Assembly: GCA_012521705.1 (NCBI GenBank)
Contig: JAAYLX010000025.1
Coordinates: forward strand, 17,573 to 81,572
DNA from: Clostridiaceae bacterium
GTDB lineage: Bacteria > Bacillota > Clostridia > DSM-8532
Length of the DNA: 64,000 nucleotides
Reading direction: 5' to 3'
How positions within the stretch are numbered: position 1 is the first letter of the stretch; every line of letters begins with the position of its first letter. The notes under the pieces are model-generated. The model did not search any database. It saw only the letters and a program-made list of their open reading frames with translations, and had not been told where the DNA came from. The position numbers were made by a program, and so were the translations under genes. Of the stretch, positions 42,440-52,700 are shown piece by piece.

Positions 42440-43501
42440 ATGCCGCAATTAGTTGTAAGGACCCGGTCGGGCAGGGTGGAAAGCATCCATCATGGATATA
42501 TCTGTGTCACCGATTCAGACGGAAAGATTCGTTACAGTATCGGAAACCCTCAGGCAAGGATTTTTTTGAGGTCATCGGGTAAACCCATCATTGCCAATGC
42601 ATTCGTAAAATCCGGAGCAATGGAAAAATACAATATATCCCTTAAAGAGCTTGCAGTAATATGTTCTTCCCACGAAGGCCTTTCCGTTCACAGACGGCTT
42701 GTTAAATCCATACTGAAAAAAGTGGGAGCCAGTGAAAAGGACCTCGAATGCGGACATAAATATCCTGAGAACCAAAAAGTCCACGATGCTCTCGTAAAAC
42801 TTGGGAAAAGGCCTACTCCCATTTTCAGCAATTGTTCGGGAAAGCATGCGGGCTTGATAGCCCTATGCAAGTATTATGGTTTTCCAGTTGAAGGTTATTC
42901 AAAAATTGACCATCCTGTTCAGCAATTGATAAGAGGCACATTTGCAGAGCTGCTGGACCTTTCCACTGAGGATATTATTCAGGGAACGGACGGCTGCACC
43001 TTGCCCTCATGTAACTTATCACTTTACCAGCATTCCTATCTCTATGCACTCCTCGCCCACGGCTATGGACATAAAGGAAGCTACAACGACAGCTTCGGCC
43101 TTATCCAAAAAGCAATGACAACTTATCCCGAAATCATTAGAGGCAAAGGAACTCTTGACAGTGACATGATATTTTTCTCCAAGGGAAAAGCCATTGGAAA
43201 GATCGGCGCTGAGGGCATCTATTGCCTTGCAATCCCGGAAAAGAAACTGGGCGTGTGCATAAAGATATTTGACGGACATCCCTGGGCGAGCTATCCTGTT
43301 GCGGTTAAGATTTTGCAGGAACTCGGGGTAATTGATGAATGGGTGGTAAAAAAACTTGAAAAATGGGCTTTACCGGCTGTAAAAGATGACAAAGGCAATG
43401 AAGTTGGCTACCTTCATCCTGTTTTCAGCATTGTAAATAACGAGACAGGAAGCTTTGAGCCGGGGGATGCTTTTCCGAAGGGAGGGGCTCCCGCATGGTG
43501 A
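42440..43501 (+). CDS. Asparaginase_II family protein, paralogue 1
   Basis: A 353-residue protein of the Asparaginase_II family (PF06089 type), distinct from classical type I/II L-asparaginases. Family segments are VVRTRSGRVESIHHGYICV, FLRSSGKPI, CSSHEGLSVH, NCSGKHAGLIALC, GTDGCTLPS and KIGAEGIYCLAI. It is presumed to hydrolyse L-asparagine or a related amide; few members are characterised. No signal peptide is seen, so it is cytosolic. Its last codons overlap the start of paralogue 2 by 7 bases. Confidence 0.85.
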   Translation: MPQLVVRTRSGRVESIHHGYICVTDSDGKIRYSIGNPQARIFLRSSGKPIIANAFVKSGAMEKYNISLKELAVICSSHEGLSVHRRLVKSILKKVGASEKDLECGHKYPENQKVHDALVKLGKRPTPIFSNCSGKHAGLIALCKYYGFPVEGYSKIDHPVQQLIRGTFAELLDLSTEDIIQGTDGCTLPSCNLSLYQHSYLYALLAHGYGHKGSYNDSFGLIQKAMTTYPEIIRGKGTLDSDMIFFSKGKAIGKIGAEGIYCLAIPEKKLGVCIKIFDGHPWASYPVAVKILQELGVIDEWVVKKLEKWALPAVKDDKGNEVGYLHPVFSIVNNETGSFEPGDAFPKGGAPAW

Positions 43502-44523
43502 CACTGGCTGCGGTAACAAGAAGCGGGTTTGTTGAAAGCATACATCAGGGATATATATGCGTTGTAGATGGTGACGGAAAGGTCGTATATCAGAAAGGTG
43601 ATATCGATACGCGAATATTCTTCCGTTCTTCCGCAAAACCAATTCAGGTCATCCCTTTTATCCAGTCCGGGGGAGCAAAGGCCATGAACTACACATTAAA
43701 GGAACTGGCAATAGCCTGTGCTTCACATACGGGGGAAGCTCAGCACCAGGAAACTGTTCTGAAGATTCTGGAAAGATTAGGCTTAGATGCTGACCAACTT
43801 CACTGCGGTGTTATGAGCCCGTATAACCCCGAAGAAAACAAAAAGCTGATAGCAAAGAATGAAAAGCCCACCACCTTACATGCAAGCTGCTCCGGAAAAC
43901 ATACCGCCATGCTGGCATATTGCAAATACAGAGGATATGACATTACAGATTATGAAAACCCGGATCATCCTTTGCAGAAGGAAATACTAAAAACATTGTG
44001 CGAGTTTACAGAGGAACCGGAAAAATCAATATCCATAGGAGTTGACGGTTGCGGGCTTCCAATTTTTATGCTTCCGGTAAGAAAGATGGCCTTGTCCTAT
44101 GCAAGAATAACAAAGTATTCACAGGATGAGAAAAACCAATATTATGATGCGTGCAGAACAATATTTGAAGCAATGAATGCACATCCTGAAATGGTTGCGG
44201 GAACAAAAGAATTTGATACGGAACTCATGGAGGTAACCAAGGGCAAATTAATTGCCAAAATCGGAGCTGAAGCAGTGTACTGCCTGGGCATAAAAAACGG
44301 AAATCTGGGTATTTGCGTAAAAATAGCCGATGGGGGAGAGAGGGCGGTATACCCTGTTGTAATGCAGATTTTGCTGGAGCTCGGTGTACTGGACAAATCC
44401 GAATACAGTAAGTTGGAACACTGGCACAAGTTTGAGCTCAAAAACTACCGGGATGAGCACATAGGAGACATTATTCCGGTATTTCACCTGAAAGAAGAGG
44501 TGTATCCCGGCAAAAAAATCTGA
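43495..44523 (+). CDS. Asparaginase_II family protein, paralogue 2
   Basis: A 342-residue tandem paralogue of the preceding gene with the same motif order: VTRSGFVESIHQGYICVV, FFRSSAKPI, CASHTGEAQH, SCSGKHTAMLAYC, GVDGCGLPI and KIGAEAVYCLGI. GGGAGG stands upstream of ATG 43495 inside the previous gene, so the two are translationally coupled and probably made in equal amounts, perhaps as a hetero-oligomer. A terminator follows at 44595. Confidence 0.85.
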   Translation: MVTLAAVTRSGFVESIHQGYICVVDGDGKVVYQKGDIDTRIFFRSSAKPIQVIPFIQSGGAKAMNYTLKELAIACASHTGEAQHQETVLKILERLGLDADQLHCGVMSPYNPEENKKLIAKNEKPTTLHASCSGKHTAMLAYCKYRGYDITDYENPDHPLQKEILKTLCEFTEEPEKSISIGVDGCGLPIFMLPVRKMALSYARITKYSQDEKNQYYDACRTIFEAMNAHPEMVAGTKEFDTELMEVTKGKLIAKIGAEAVYCLGIKNGNLGICVKIADGGERAVYPVVMQILLELGVLDKSEYSKLEHWHKFELKNYRDEHIGDIIPVFHLKEEVYPGKKI

Positions 44524-44594
44524 AGCTCTTTCATGTAAAGAAAATGTAATGCAAAGGCATAAAAAAAGAACTCCGGAATGTCGATAAAATAATT

Positions 44595-44622
44595 GTAAAG
44601 TCTGCACTTTACCGATTTTTTT
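44595..44622 (+). terminator. Terminator just ahead of the first large Fn3 gene
   Basis: GTAAAGT and ACTTTAC form a perfect 7-bp stem with a 4-base loop, followed by CGA and seven Ts. It lies only 7 bases before the ribosome site of the next gene, so it ends the asparaginase transcript or acts as an attenuator. Confidence 0.75.
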
Positions 44623-44643
44623 GTGCAACCGGAGGAGTTATCC

Positions 44644-47600
44644 ATGAACAGAGCTTCAAGGAAGATTACTGCTTTTATTTTAATACTTGCCTTTGTTGTT
44701 ACTGGTATTCCCTTGAATATTATAAGCCAGGCGGCTGCCGAGAATATAAATCTTACAGTGACATACAACACATCTAAAAATAAATATGATATAAGCTGTC
44801 CGGTGTCAGAGGAACCGGGAAGAATCGAGCTGTCATTTCATAATCCTGACGGAGACCTTATATCTATAACTTATACAGAATTCAATTACAGTAACTTCAC
44901 CGCCACAGTGAGTACGGAGTTGCTTCCTGACCATATATATGATATTACTCTTGATGTTTTCCGGAACGTGACTGACACAGAACCTGCTTACAGTGGCAAG
45001 GTTTACTATCTTGCGGATATTACATTTACAGGCGAGTCTTTTAATGTGATGGCAAAAATGGCCGATATTGAAGACCTGAGCCCTGTGCTTGACCCCAATG
45101 AACCAGGAAAAGCCGTTCTGGTCAAGAGCGGGGAAAACCCGAAGATAAGGCTTAGGTGGAAAATACCAACAATATATGTCGGAGGAGGAACAAAATCTCT
45201 GACAGACCCGGATGCTTTGAGTCTTTTGTCCGAACCTGATGTTCCCATTGCCAAAGCTAATTTCCAGATAGACATGACTGTTGGGCATGGTTCGACAAAG
45301 CACCTGGTGTTCAATACCGATTATGATAAAGATGGTAATATGATTGTCGTGGGTAAGGACTCGGAAAGCCATGTGACGGTTACCGGCCCTGACTCAAATG
45401 GTTTTGTTTCGGTAACTCTCGACAAAAACCAGGAAATAGAGCCCGGAACAGAATATGAATTTACTAATATCGGCATTATATTTGAAAATGCAAGTTCCGA
45501 ACAGATTACCCTGAGGAGGACAAAGCTTCAGACAGACAGCGGCAACCGCTTCCTTGTCAAAAATATTGACAATGCTTTTAGAGACGCAGGCCCAAATTTG
45601 AGCTCGATTTTTACACCCATGTGGATGCAGCTTTCAAAAGTCGACACTGACAAGGTGGAAGTAAAGTTCAAAAAGATTACCAATGGTGTGTATCCGGAAC
45701 TCTATTACCAGGTCCAGTATGCGCCCCGTATAGACGATCTTTATACCGAGTCTCAGAAATGGGTGAAGATACCCGCCTCTGCTCTTCCCGAAAATGAATC
45801 TGTAGGTACTGAAATTGTTACCATTAATTTAACAGATACAACTCATCCCGAGTATTATTTCAGGGTTGTATTTTATGACAGTTCTTCCCCGCTGCCGCGC
45901 AGTTCTTCCTTGTGTATCAATCTTCAGTATCTGGGTGTTGAAACTGGCAAACCGCCCCTGCCCAAGGAGATTAAAGCCGAGGCGGTATATGTGGGCAAGA
46001 AAAAAGTTACTGTTCCTACCACCGATATATCCCAGGGAGAAGTGGAAATCGCACTGAGCGATCTAAGGCTTTCTTTTGAAAAACCCCTGGCATGGCAGAA
46101 CATTAGTGATTGGGAGTTTTTTAAGAGCCAATCCTATACCGATGACGACTATGTTTTCCATATAATCCTTTCTACATATCTGCCCGATGCTAATTCCAAT
46201 GAAGCAAGGACCAAGAACATAGGTCTGACCGAAGATGTTTCTGTATATCTGCCCCTGAAACAGAAGAGGGTTCTTGTTGTCGGCAAAAAGAACCTGAAAG
46301 AGGAGAACGGGAGGCTGGTTGTTGATATAACAGGAGAAGGAACAATTCCGGGCGACAACCTTTTCTATGATTATGTCTATAACAATGGTCTGGGCAGAAA
46401 ATTAACCAACGAAAACAATGAGGACCCAAGCGAAGACGGAATACCCGGAGACTATCCGGCATTTTTGGTGCCCAATACCACATATTATATGCAGGTGTTT
46501 ACTTCAAGGTACAAAGACCTCGAACAGATAGATCAGGAAATCTGGGGAGACAGCGATGGTTTGAGTGAGGGACTTAAATCCAAAATATCTTTTCTTTCCC
46601 CGGTAATCAGCTTTACAACATATCCTGTATCTGAGCAGCCTGTTCCAATGCCGGATATCAAGCTTGATATCGAACCTGAAACCTATGTAAATCCTGTAAC
46701 GGGTGATATGTCCCTGGAGGGGATTTCTGTCAGCTTTGAGCAGATTTTGACAGAGGGTGAATGGCAGCGTTATACAACCGCCGAAGAAGGAAGACAAATT
46801 GAATACAGAATATTCATTAGCCGCAATCCTTCCACCGGTTTTGAGCTGGCTGAAAACAAGGTGGTTACCTACCCGAATCAGGAAGCGATACATAAGGTTG
46901 TCATTAAAAAAATCACAGACCAGAACGGAAATGAAGAACCGATTCTGCCGAATACGGTTTATTACATAAAAGCATACGCCACCCTTGTTGTTGATGGTGT
47001 TGAACTTGGCAGGTCGAATGAAACCGCTGTAAAAGCCATTACTACACCAAAGATAGATACTGGCGGGCTTGAAAATGCAGATCGTGAGCCAAGGGCGCCG
47101 TCAGAGTTTTCAATTGCTAAGGACAGTGAGGGTAACGACATCGTCAGCGATGCTTTTGTTACCCTTAACTGGCTGCACGCAGAAGAGGATGTCACTTATG
47201 AAATGATATGTACATCTGTCGGTATTTCCAGCAGGGCTAAACCCGATGAATACGAATCCGATCCTTTCAACATCAGTTTCCTTAATGCCTACAGTGAATT
47301 CAGGGACCCGGCAAATGATGTTGAATTGCATCTGGATGTAAATGATCAGGAACTGAAAGACCTGGGATTTGTTCTTGAGGAGAACGGACGAGCGATTCTT
47401 CCCATTGACCGTGACTTTTTAAGACCCAACAGAATATATTTCTTCAGCTTAAGAGCTGTCAGGAACAGAGGCCTTACAAATTCCGAAGGTGAATCCATTG
47501 AAACAGTGAGCAGATGGGTCACAGTTCCAGTCACTACAACAATGGTCAAAGCACCGGCCTTCCTGGAAGCGGTAAGAGATCTTGAGATAGGATTTAATAT

Positions 47601-49662
47601 TGAATGTACAGCAAGCGGAGTTACCGCCGATGACATGGAAGTATATATAAAGAAATCTGGTGTTTCAGGCGCCGAATATGTCAAACTCAACCGTGCACAG
47701 TTCACCTGTGTCAGGGATGGTTCCACTTTCTATATCAGAATTTTCAACCTGGAAAATGACCAGTGGTATGATGTCAGGGTCAAAAATACCATGAACAATA
47801 CATGGTACGACAATACCACCGGTTCATGGTCTGCGACTGCGGGAAGCCCTGTCCAGAGAAAGACACGCAACAATCTAAACGAGATAGAAGTTCGCTGGGA
47901 AGGAAGAGACCCTTACGAGTACTTCCTGGAAATCAGGACTGAATATGAATCTGAATACAGAACCTTAAATTATAGCAGTTCAGGACAAACCGATTTAGGC
48001 TATGATCTTCCAAATGGAAGCCGGATAAAATTCTACAGGGAAAAGAGCAATCTGTATGTTCAGGAAGGAATGCCAGAATACATTTACTACGCAAAAATTA
48101 CAAACCTGCGTTCCAACATGAATTACTATGTGAAGGTGTGGGCATTCAATATGGATGAATCCATACATGTGGGACCTGTGACAGCGCGTACCGACTTTTC
48201 ACAGCAGGACTACGATGAGGGCAAAAAAGAGGATGACATTACAGATTTGTTTGAAAACTCCGCGGACAGTTTTCTGAAAAAACTGTACTGGCTTGTAGAT
48301 ATAAAAAATGACACAAATGTAAGAGCGATTATTAAAGATGACAAGGTTTCCGCGTTGCTTCGGATGGCAAAGGGTTCAACCGTAACGGTGGATCTCTCTT
48401 CAGAAAAGAGCGACGGAACATATTTTGAAATACTTATCCCGTATAAATCACTGGAGGCTGTTGAAACCTATGACAGCCGCCTCAACATAAAAGTGCCTGG
48501 TGCGGAGATAACTCTGAACCGCGGCAGCATAGACCTTGAAAAATTAAAATCCGAGGTAGGGTCAAATAACAAATATGAAGCAATGCTTCTTGTGAAAATA
48601 AGCAAAAAGACACGCTCGGGTTCAAAATTCCCGTCCGGAATGGAGAATATATCGGGAATATATGAGGTAAATATACAGGGGATAGGGTCTCTAAGGACTT
48701 ATTCCCAGATCAGCAATACAATCTTCGAAATCCTCAATAAACCTGATGCTACCGGCCCCTTTAATTACGGCATCCTTGACAGGGAACTTTCCGCTATCCT
48801 GAAGGATCTTGGCAAATACAGCTTCAGAAGCCATACTGACCTCAGGGATATGATAAACAGAATAATCAGGAATGTTGAAGTGGAATTGTCCCGGTATCTG
48901 AAAGATGTCATTGACGGCGGCAGGGGAAATAGTCCGAACTATGTCATATCAAGGGATGTAACAGAATTCCCCGGACGCATAGGAGTAAAACTTGAATATT
49001 CATACAGGAATGGTTATATTGCACCCTATGTCAACTATGGCGCCGGTTGGAACGAGGCAAGCGGAGCCAAAGGCTATGTAGCCCAGTACGTACTTTTCAG
49101 GGTGGAAAAACCGGGTGAATATGTTGTGCTTGTCAGTGCCGGACCCGCAATTATCCAGCCCGACCCGTCAGCAGGCGGAAGCATTTCGAAAATTCAAAGA
49201 GTTTATGATTTAAGCAAGGTGTTCGGGACAGGCACCATATATCCTGATAATCCTGTAAACGGCGAGCAGGCTATAATGTTGTTTGCAGTATTGACCAGAC
49301 GTGAAGGAGAGATAATTGGCCAGACTCCGGCCAAAAAAGCTTCAATTTTGGGTATTGGCAATATTGTTACATCCAAACAGCTTAATGGGTATATGGATAA
49401 CCAGAGTTCAGTGTCCATGGCAGTGGAACTTTACTGCATAAAATCTGGCATAAATTCCGCTCTTATGAATCCTACCAGGATAATACATATAGCCAATATA
49501 AATGATGTAAGACCCCAGCTATATAAACATGTAATGCTCGGGGTGGACCTTGAACTTGTGGAACTTAGCCAGAACCTGACTTTTGATGCTGAAGGCAGGA
49601 CAAGTATAGGAATGCTGCTGGATATGATGTCCAGGGTGCTTGAGAAATTAGGTGAACTGTAA
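44644..49662 (+). CDS. Very large secreted protein with Fn3-like modules and SLH-like C-terminus
   Basis: A 1672-residue exported protein. The signal peptide (ITAFILILAFVVTGIPLNII) ends near AAA-EN. The body contains several divergent fibronectin-III-like modules with the repeating 'PNTxYYxxxxA' strand (LPNTVYYIKAYATLV; LRPNRIYFFSLRAV; LRSNMNYYVKVWAF). A helical region (about 1210-1420) precedes the C-terminus, which looks like degenerate S-layer-homology repeats (RVYDLSKVFGTGTIYPDNPV; EQAIMLFAVLTR). CGGAGGAG precedes ATG 44644. No catalytic domain is recognised. A cell-surface structural or adhesive role is likely. It is a paralogue of the next gene in layout. Confidence 0.75.
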   Translation: MNRASRKITAFILILAFVVTGIPLNIISQAAAENINLTVTYNTSKNKYDISCPVSEEPGRIELSFHNPDGDLISITYTEFNYSNFTATVSTELLPDHIYDITLDVFRNVTDTEPAYSGKVYYLADITFTGESFNVMAKMADIEDLSPVLDPNEPGKAVLVKSGENPKIRLRWKIPTIYVGGGTKSLTDPDALSLLSEPDVPIAKANFQIDMTVGHGSTKHLVFNTDYDKDGNMIVVGKDSESHVTVTGPDSNGFVSVTLDKNQEIEPGTEYEFTNIGIIFENASSEQITLRRTKLQTDSGNRFLVKNIDNAFRDAGPNLSSIFTPMWMQLSKVDTDKVEVKFKKITNGVYPELYYQVQYAPRIDDLYTESQKWVKIPASALPENESVGTEIVTINLTDTTHPEYYFRVVFYDSSSPLPRSSSLCINLQYLGVETGKPPLPKEIKAEAVYVGKKKVTVPTTDISQGEVEIALSDLRLSFEKPLAWQNISDWEFFKSQSYTDDDYVFHIILSTYLPDANSNEARTKNIGLTEDVSVYLPLKQKRVLVVGKKNLKEENGRLVVDITGEGTIPGDNLFYDYVYNNGLGRKLTNENNEDPSEDGIPGDYPAFLVPNTTYYMQVFTSRYKDLEQIDQEIWGDSDGLSEGLKSKISFLSPVISFTTYPVSEQPVPMPDIKLDIEPETYVNPVTGDMSLEGISVSFEQILTEGEWQRYTTAEEGRQIEYRIFISRNPSTGFELAENKVVTYPNQEAIHKVVIKKITDQNGNEEPILPNTVYYIKAYATLVVDGVELGRSNETAVKAITTPKIDTGGLENADREPRAPSEFSIAKDSEGNDIVSDAFVTLNWLHAEEDVTYEMICTSVGISSRAKPDEYESDPFNISFLNAYSEFRDPANDVELHLDVNDQELKDLGFVLEENGRAILPIDRDFLRPNRIYFFSLRAVRNRGLTNSEGESIETVSRWVTVPVTTTMVKAPAFLEAVRDLEIGFNIECTASGVTADDMEVYIKKSGVSGAEYVKLNRAQFTCVRDGSTFYIRIFNLENDQWYDVRVKNTMNNTWYDNTTGSWSATAGSPVQRKTRNNLNEIEVRWEGRDPYEYFLEIRTEYESEYRTLNYSSSGQTDLGYDLPNGSRIKFYREKSNLYVQEGMPEYIYYAKITNLRSNMNYYVKVWAFNMDESIHVGPVTARTDFSQQDYDEGKKEDDITDLFENSADSFLKKLYWLVDIKNDTNVRAIIKDDKVSALLRMAKGSTVTVDLSSEKSDGTYFEILIPYKSLEAVETYDSRLNIKVPGAEITLNRGSIDLEKLKSEVGSNNKYEAMLLVKISKKTRSGSKFPSGMENISGIYEVNIQGIGSLRTYSQISNTIFEILNKPDATGPFNYGILDRELSAILKDLGKYSFRSHTDLRDMINRIIRNVEVELSRYLKDVIDGGRGNSPNYVISRDVTEFPGRIGVKLEYSYRNGYIAPYVNYGAGWNEASGAKGYVAQYVLFRVEKPGEYVVLVSAGPAIIQPDPSAGGSISKIQRVYDLSKVFGTGTIYPDNPVNGEQAIMLFAVLTRREGEIIGQTPAKKASILGIGNIVTSKQLNGYMDNQSSVSMAVELYCIKSGINSALMNPTRIIHIANINDVRPQLYKHVMLGVDLELVELSQNLTFDAEGRTSIGMLLDMMSRVLEKLGEL

Positions 49663-49725
49663 ATAAGAAGAACCGCCTGATATAACCATGCCTGAAGATT
49701 TGATCTTGTAAAAGGGGAAACTTTA

Positions 49726-52700
49726 ATGAGCAGAACAGTCAGAAGAATTATGTCATTTATTTTAATACTTGCCGCGATGTTCAGTATTGCCGGAAATGTG
49801 GCATTGGCTGATACTATAGTATTGCAGCCGCCCCAAAAGTACAGGGTAACAGATATCGGCTATATACATGAACTGTATGCAAGCAACTGGTATGCACAGC
49901 TTAACTGGGATCCGGTATCTTTCCCGGGCGGAGCTGACAGAACATATCTAAATATGATGTTCAACGAAGTGGAATACGGAACCGGAAAAATACTACCTGA
50001 CGTAATGAAGGTTGCTCTGCCGGGAGGTGCCACAGGGTATGAACTTAACGATTATACCCCTGAGGGCATTAAACATGGTACCATATACGAGTCATATTTA
50101 AGGTCATATTATGAGTACAGCGATATTACCGGCACATATACCATTAGTTCGCCGAAGTCAACTCCGGTAAAATTTTTGACAAATCTCCACGTTTCCCTGG
50201 AACTTATTCCAGGTACCAACAATATTAAAATCGTCTGGGACGATGTATGGGATACCACCGGACGCATCAATTACCGTATTCTAATCTCGGATACAAAGGG
50301 TTTTTCAAATCCGCCGCCCATTCCCGATATTATAGGATCTGAAATAGGACAAAGCGGATCGCCCGTTACTGTCAACGTACAGAACCGCAAACTTGAATAC
50401 ATATATACTTCGGCTCTTCCGGGGAGAGAGTATTCCATAAAGGTAATACCCCTTCCAAAAAGCAATGTTGCCTGTGCGACCGCTGAAGATATCGAGCCGG
50501 TAACCATCAAGACCGATATTCTTCTTAAGGCACAGCGAGTGGGCTATACCGAAAACGGGGATGTTATCTGGCGCCTTTTCTGGAACCCTATTGTTAAAGG
50601 CCAGACTTTTACAAGGGTTGATTATGAACTTTACAGATATGTGGACAATGAACTGAATGGAACCCTTTTCAGGCTCATTCCTGAAGAAGACAGCTATGAG
50701 TTTGTTGTAAAGAAGGATGACCCCCATACTTATAGTTTCAAGATGGATGCCAAGGCCTATGTGAAGGGTCAGCCTGCGCCTATCGAATTCAGATCCAATA
50801 ACAAGGTTGTGTTAAAAGAGCAGATACCTGTTCAGCCTGAGGCGCCCGAACTTGTTGACCATATTCCTGACGCATATCCCGAGCCCTTATCCTATGACGA
50901 CTTATTGACCTCCGACAGCGCAACAATTTTCTGGAAGGTTCCGTATACCGGAGAGGGCGTAGTTGACAACGATATAACCTATGATATTTATCTTCTGGAA
51001 GATATAAGGTATGTTTCAAATCCTCCGGACAATTACAAGATCGCATCAAGTGTGTCCATGACTGAAGCAAACCAGATTCGGCATAAGCTAACTGGTGAGG
51101 TAATAGCCTACCGTTACGACCTTAAGGGGCTGAAATCCAACTCCACATACTATTTTGTCATCTATGCCAAAAAGAACTTTCTGGTGGATGATCCTGACAC
51201 CGGGTATATGATAACCAAACCATTTGTCTCAAAACAGGCCATAAAGGTTATTATAACCGACCCGGATACAGGAGCCGACCGGCCTATTGCGCCTTCCGCA
51301 CCTCCTTTGAGGCTTGCGCAAGATGACAGTGTTACCTTCACCGGCGCCACTCTGAAGCTTGATAAAAAGTGGCATGCCTTTTTTGATGAAGCTAAAAAAC
51401 GCTGGGAGTATTGCACTTACCAGGAGTTTTTGGAAAACGGCAATCTTGACGACAGTGATCCGGATAAACGGATAAGCACCATTGTAAACTATTTACCCGG
51501 CTGGACAGTAATTCCCCATGTCGTTGAGTTCAATTCTGCCCTGGAAGCTATAAATGCAAGAGGGAACAGGGACAGTGAATATATTACTTACAGTGACCTG
51601 TCTCAGCCCGATGTCCTGGCATTTGAAATTTCACAGAATGCTGTCAGGATGCCTAATATTGCCGAGGATGCCGATGACCAGAGCTTTACCTTTGAGATAG
51701 ACGGACTTGAACATAATACAACCTATATAGTATGGGTCACCATAGAAAACCAAAACGGTTTGTCATCGGATCCTTCAGATCCTCTTATAATAACCACTCC
51801 TCCTGATATACCCGAAAAACCGATCAAACCTACAGTGCCCGACGATTTAAGAGGTATTGCGGGGGACAGTTTCGTGGACCTTTTCTGGACTTTTACTCTT
51901 AACATGGACTATGAGATAAAAGGAGGAAAAGAAGATAACATTCAAGCTGCAACAATTACTGCCCAGGTACCTTATGACGAAATAAGACTTAATACATACA
52001 AGAGAATTGAGGGATTGGAACCTGATACGGTGTATTATTTCTGGATCAAAGCCATAAGCAGGGGGCCCGATGGACATGTTGAAGAATCTGTCTACTCAAA
52101 TCCCCTTGTTATAAGAACCGCTGCTTTTACGCCACCTGCTCCACCAACCGGATTTGGAATCAAAGCAGGCGCGGACGGCGTTACAGAAACCACCATAACA
52201 TATGTCTGGAATAATCTCACCCAATACAAATACTACCTGGAGATTGCAGACAACGCAGACTATAACAATGCCCGGATGATTGAGGTCTCCGGAGGGGAAT
52301 ATACGGTAACCGGCCTTATTTCAAACAGAGGCTATTATGCAAGGCTTTATGCCTATGAAGAAAGAACCGGGTTAAGGAGCCAGCCGACCAGGACTATTCT
52401 GGTATTTACCAACAAGAGCCGGAACGAGTATGACGGAAGCTTTGACCTGAGTGAACCTGTTACCGGAACCGGTCTTGTTATTCCTGTCACACTTGAGGAC
52501 GGCGTATGGGTTATAACTTCACTGGGAGACCAGTCACATTTATTGGCCGAGCGTATACGTTCAACCAATAGTCCCGTGGTAAAGATCGATTTATCCGAGC
52601 CGCCGGCAGTAACAACCAAAATCCGGCTTGATATGGGTTCGGAAGTTTATGATGCATTGGCCGACCTGAAAAAAGAACTATATGTAGTGTTGCCCTGGGG

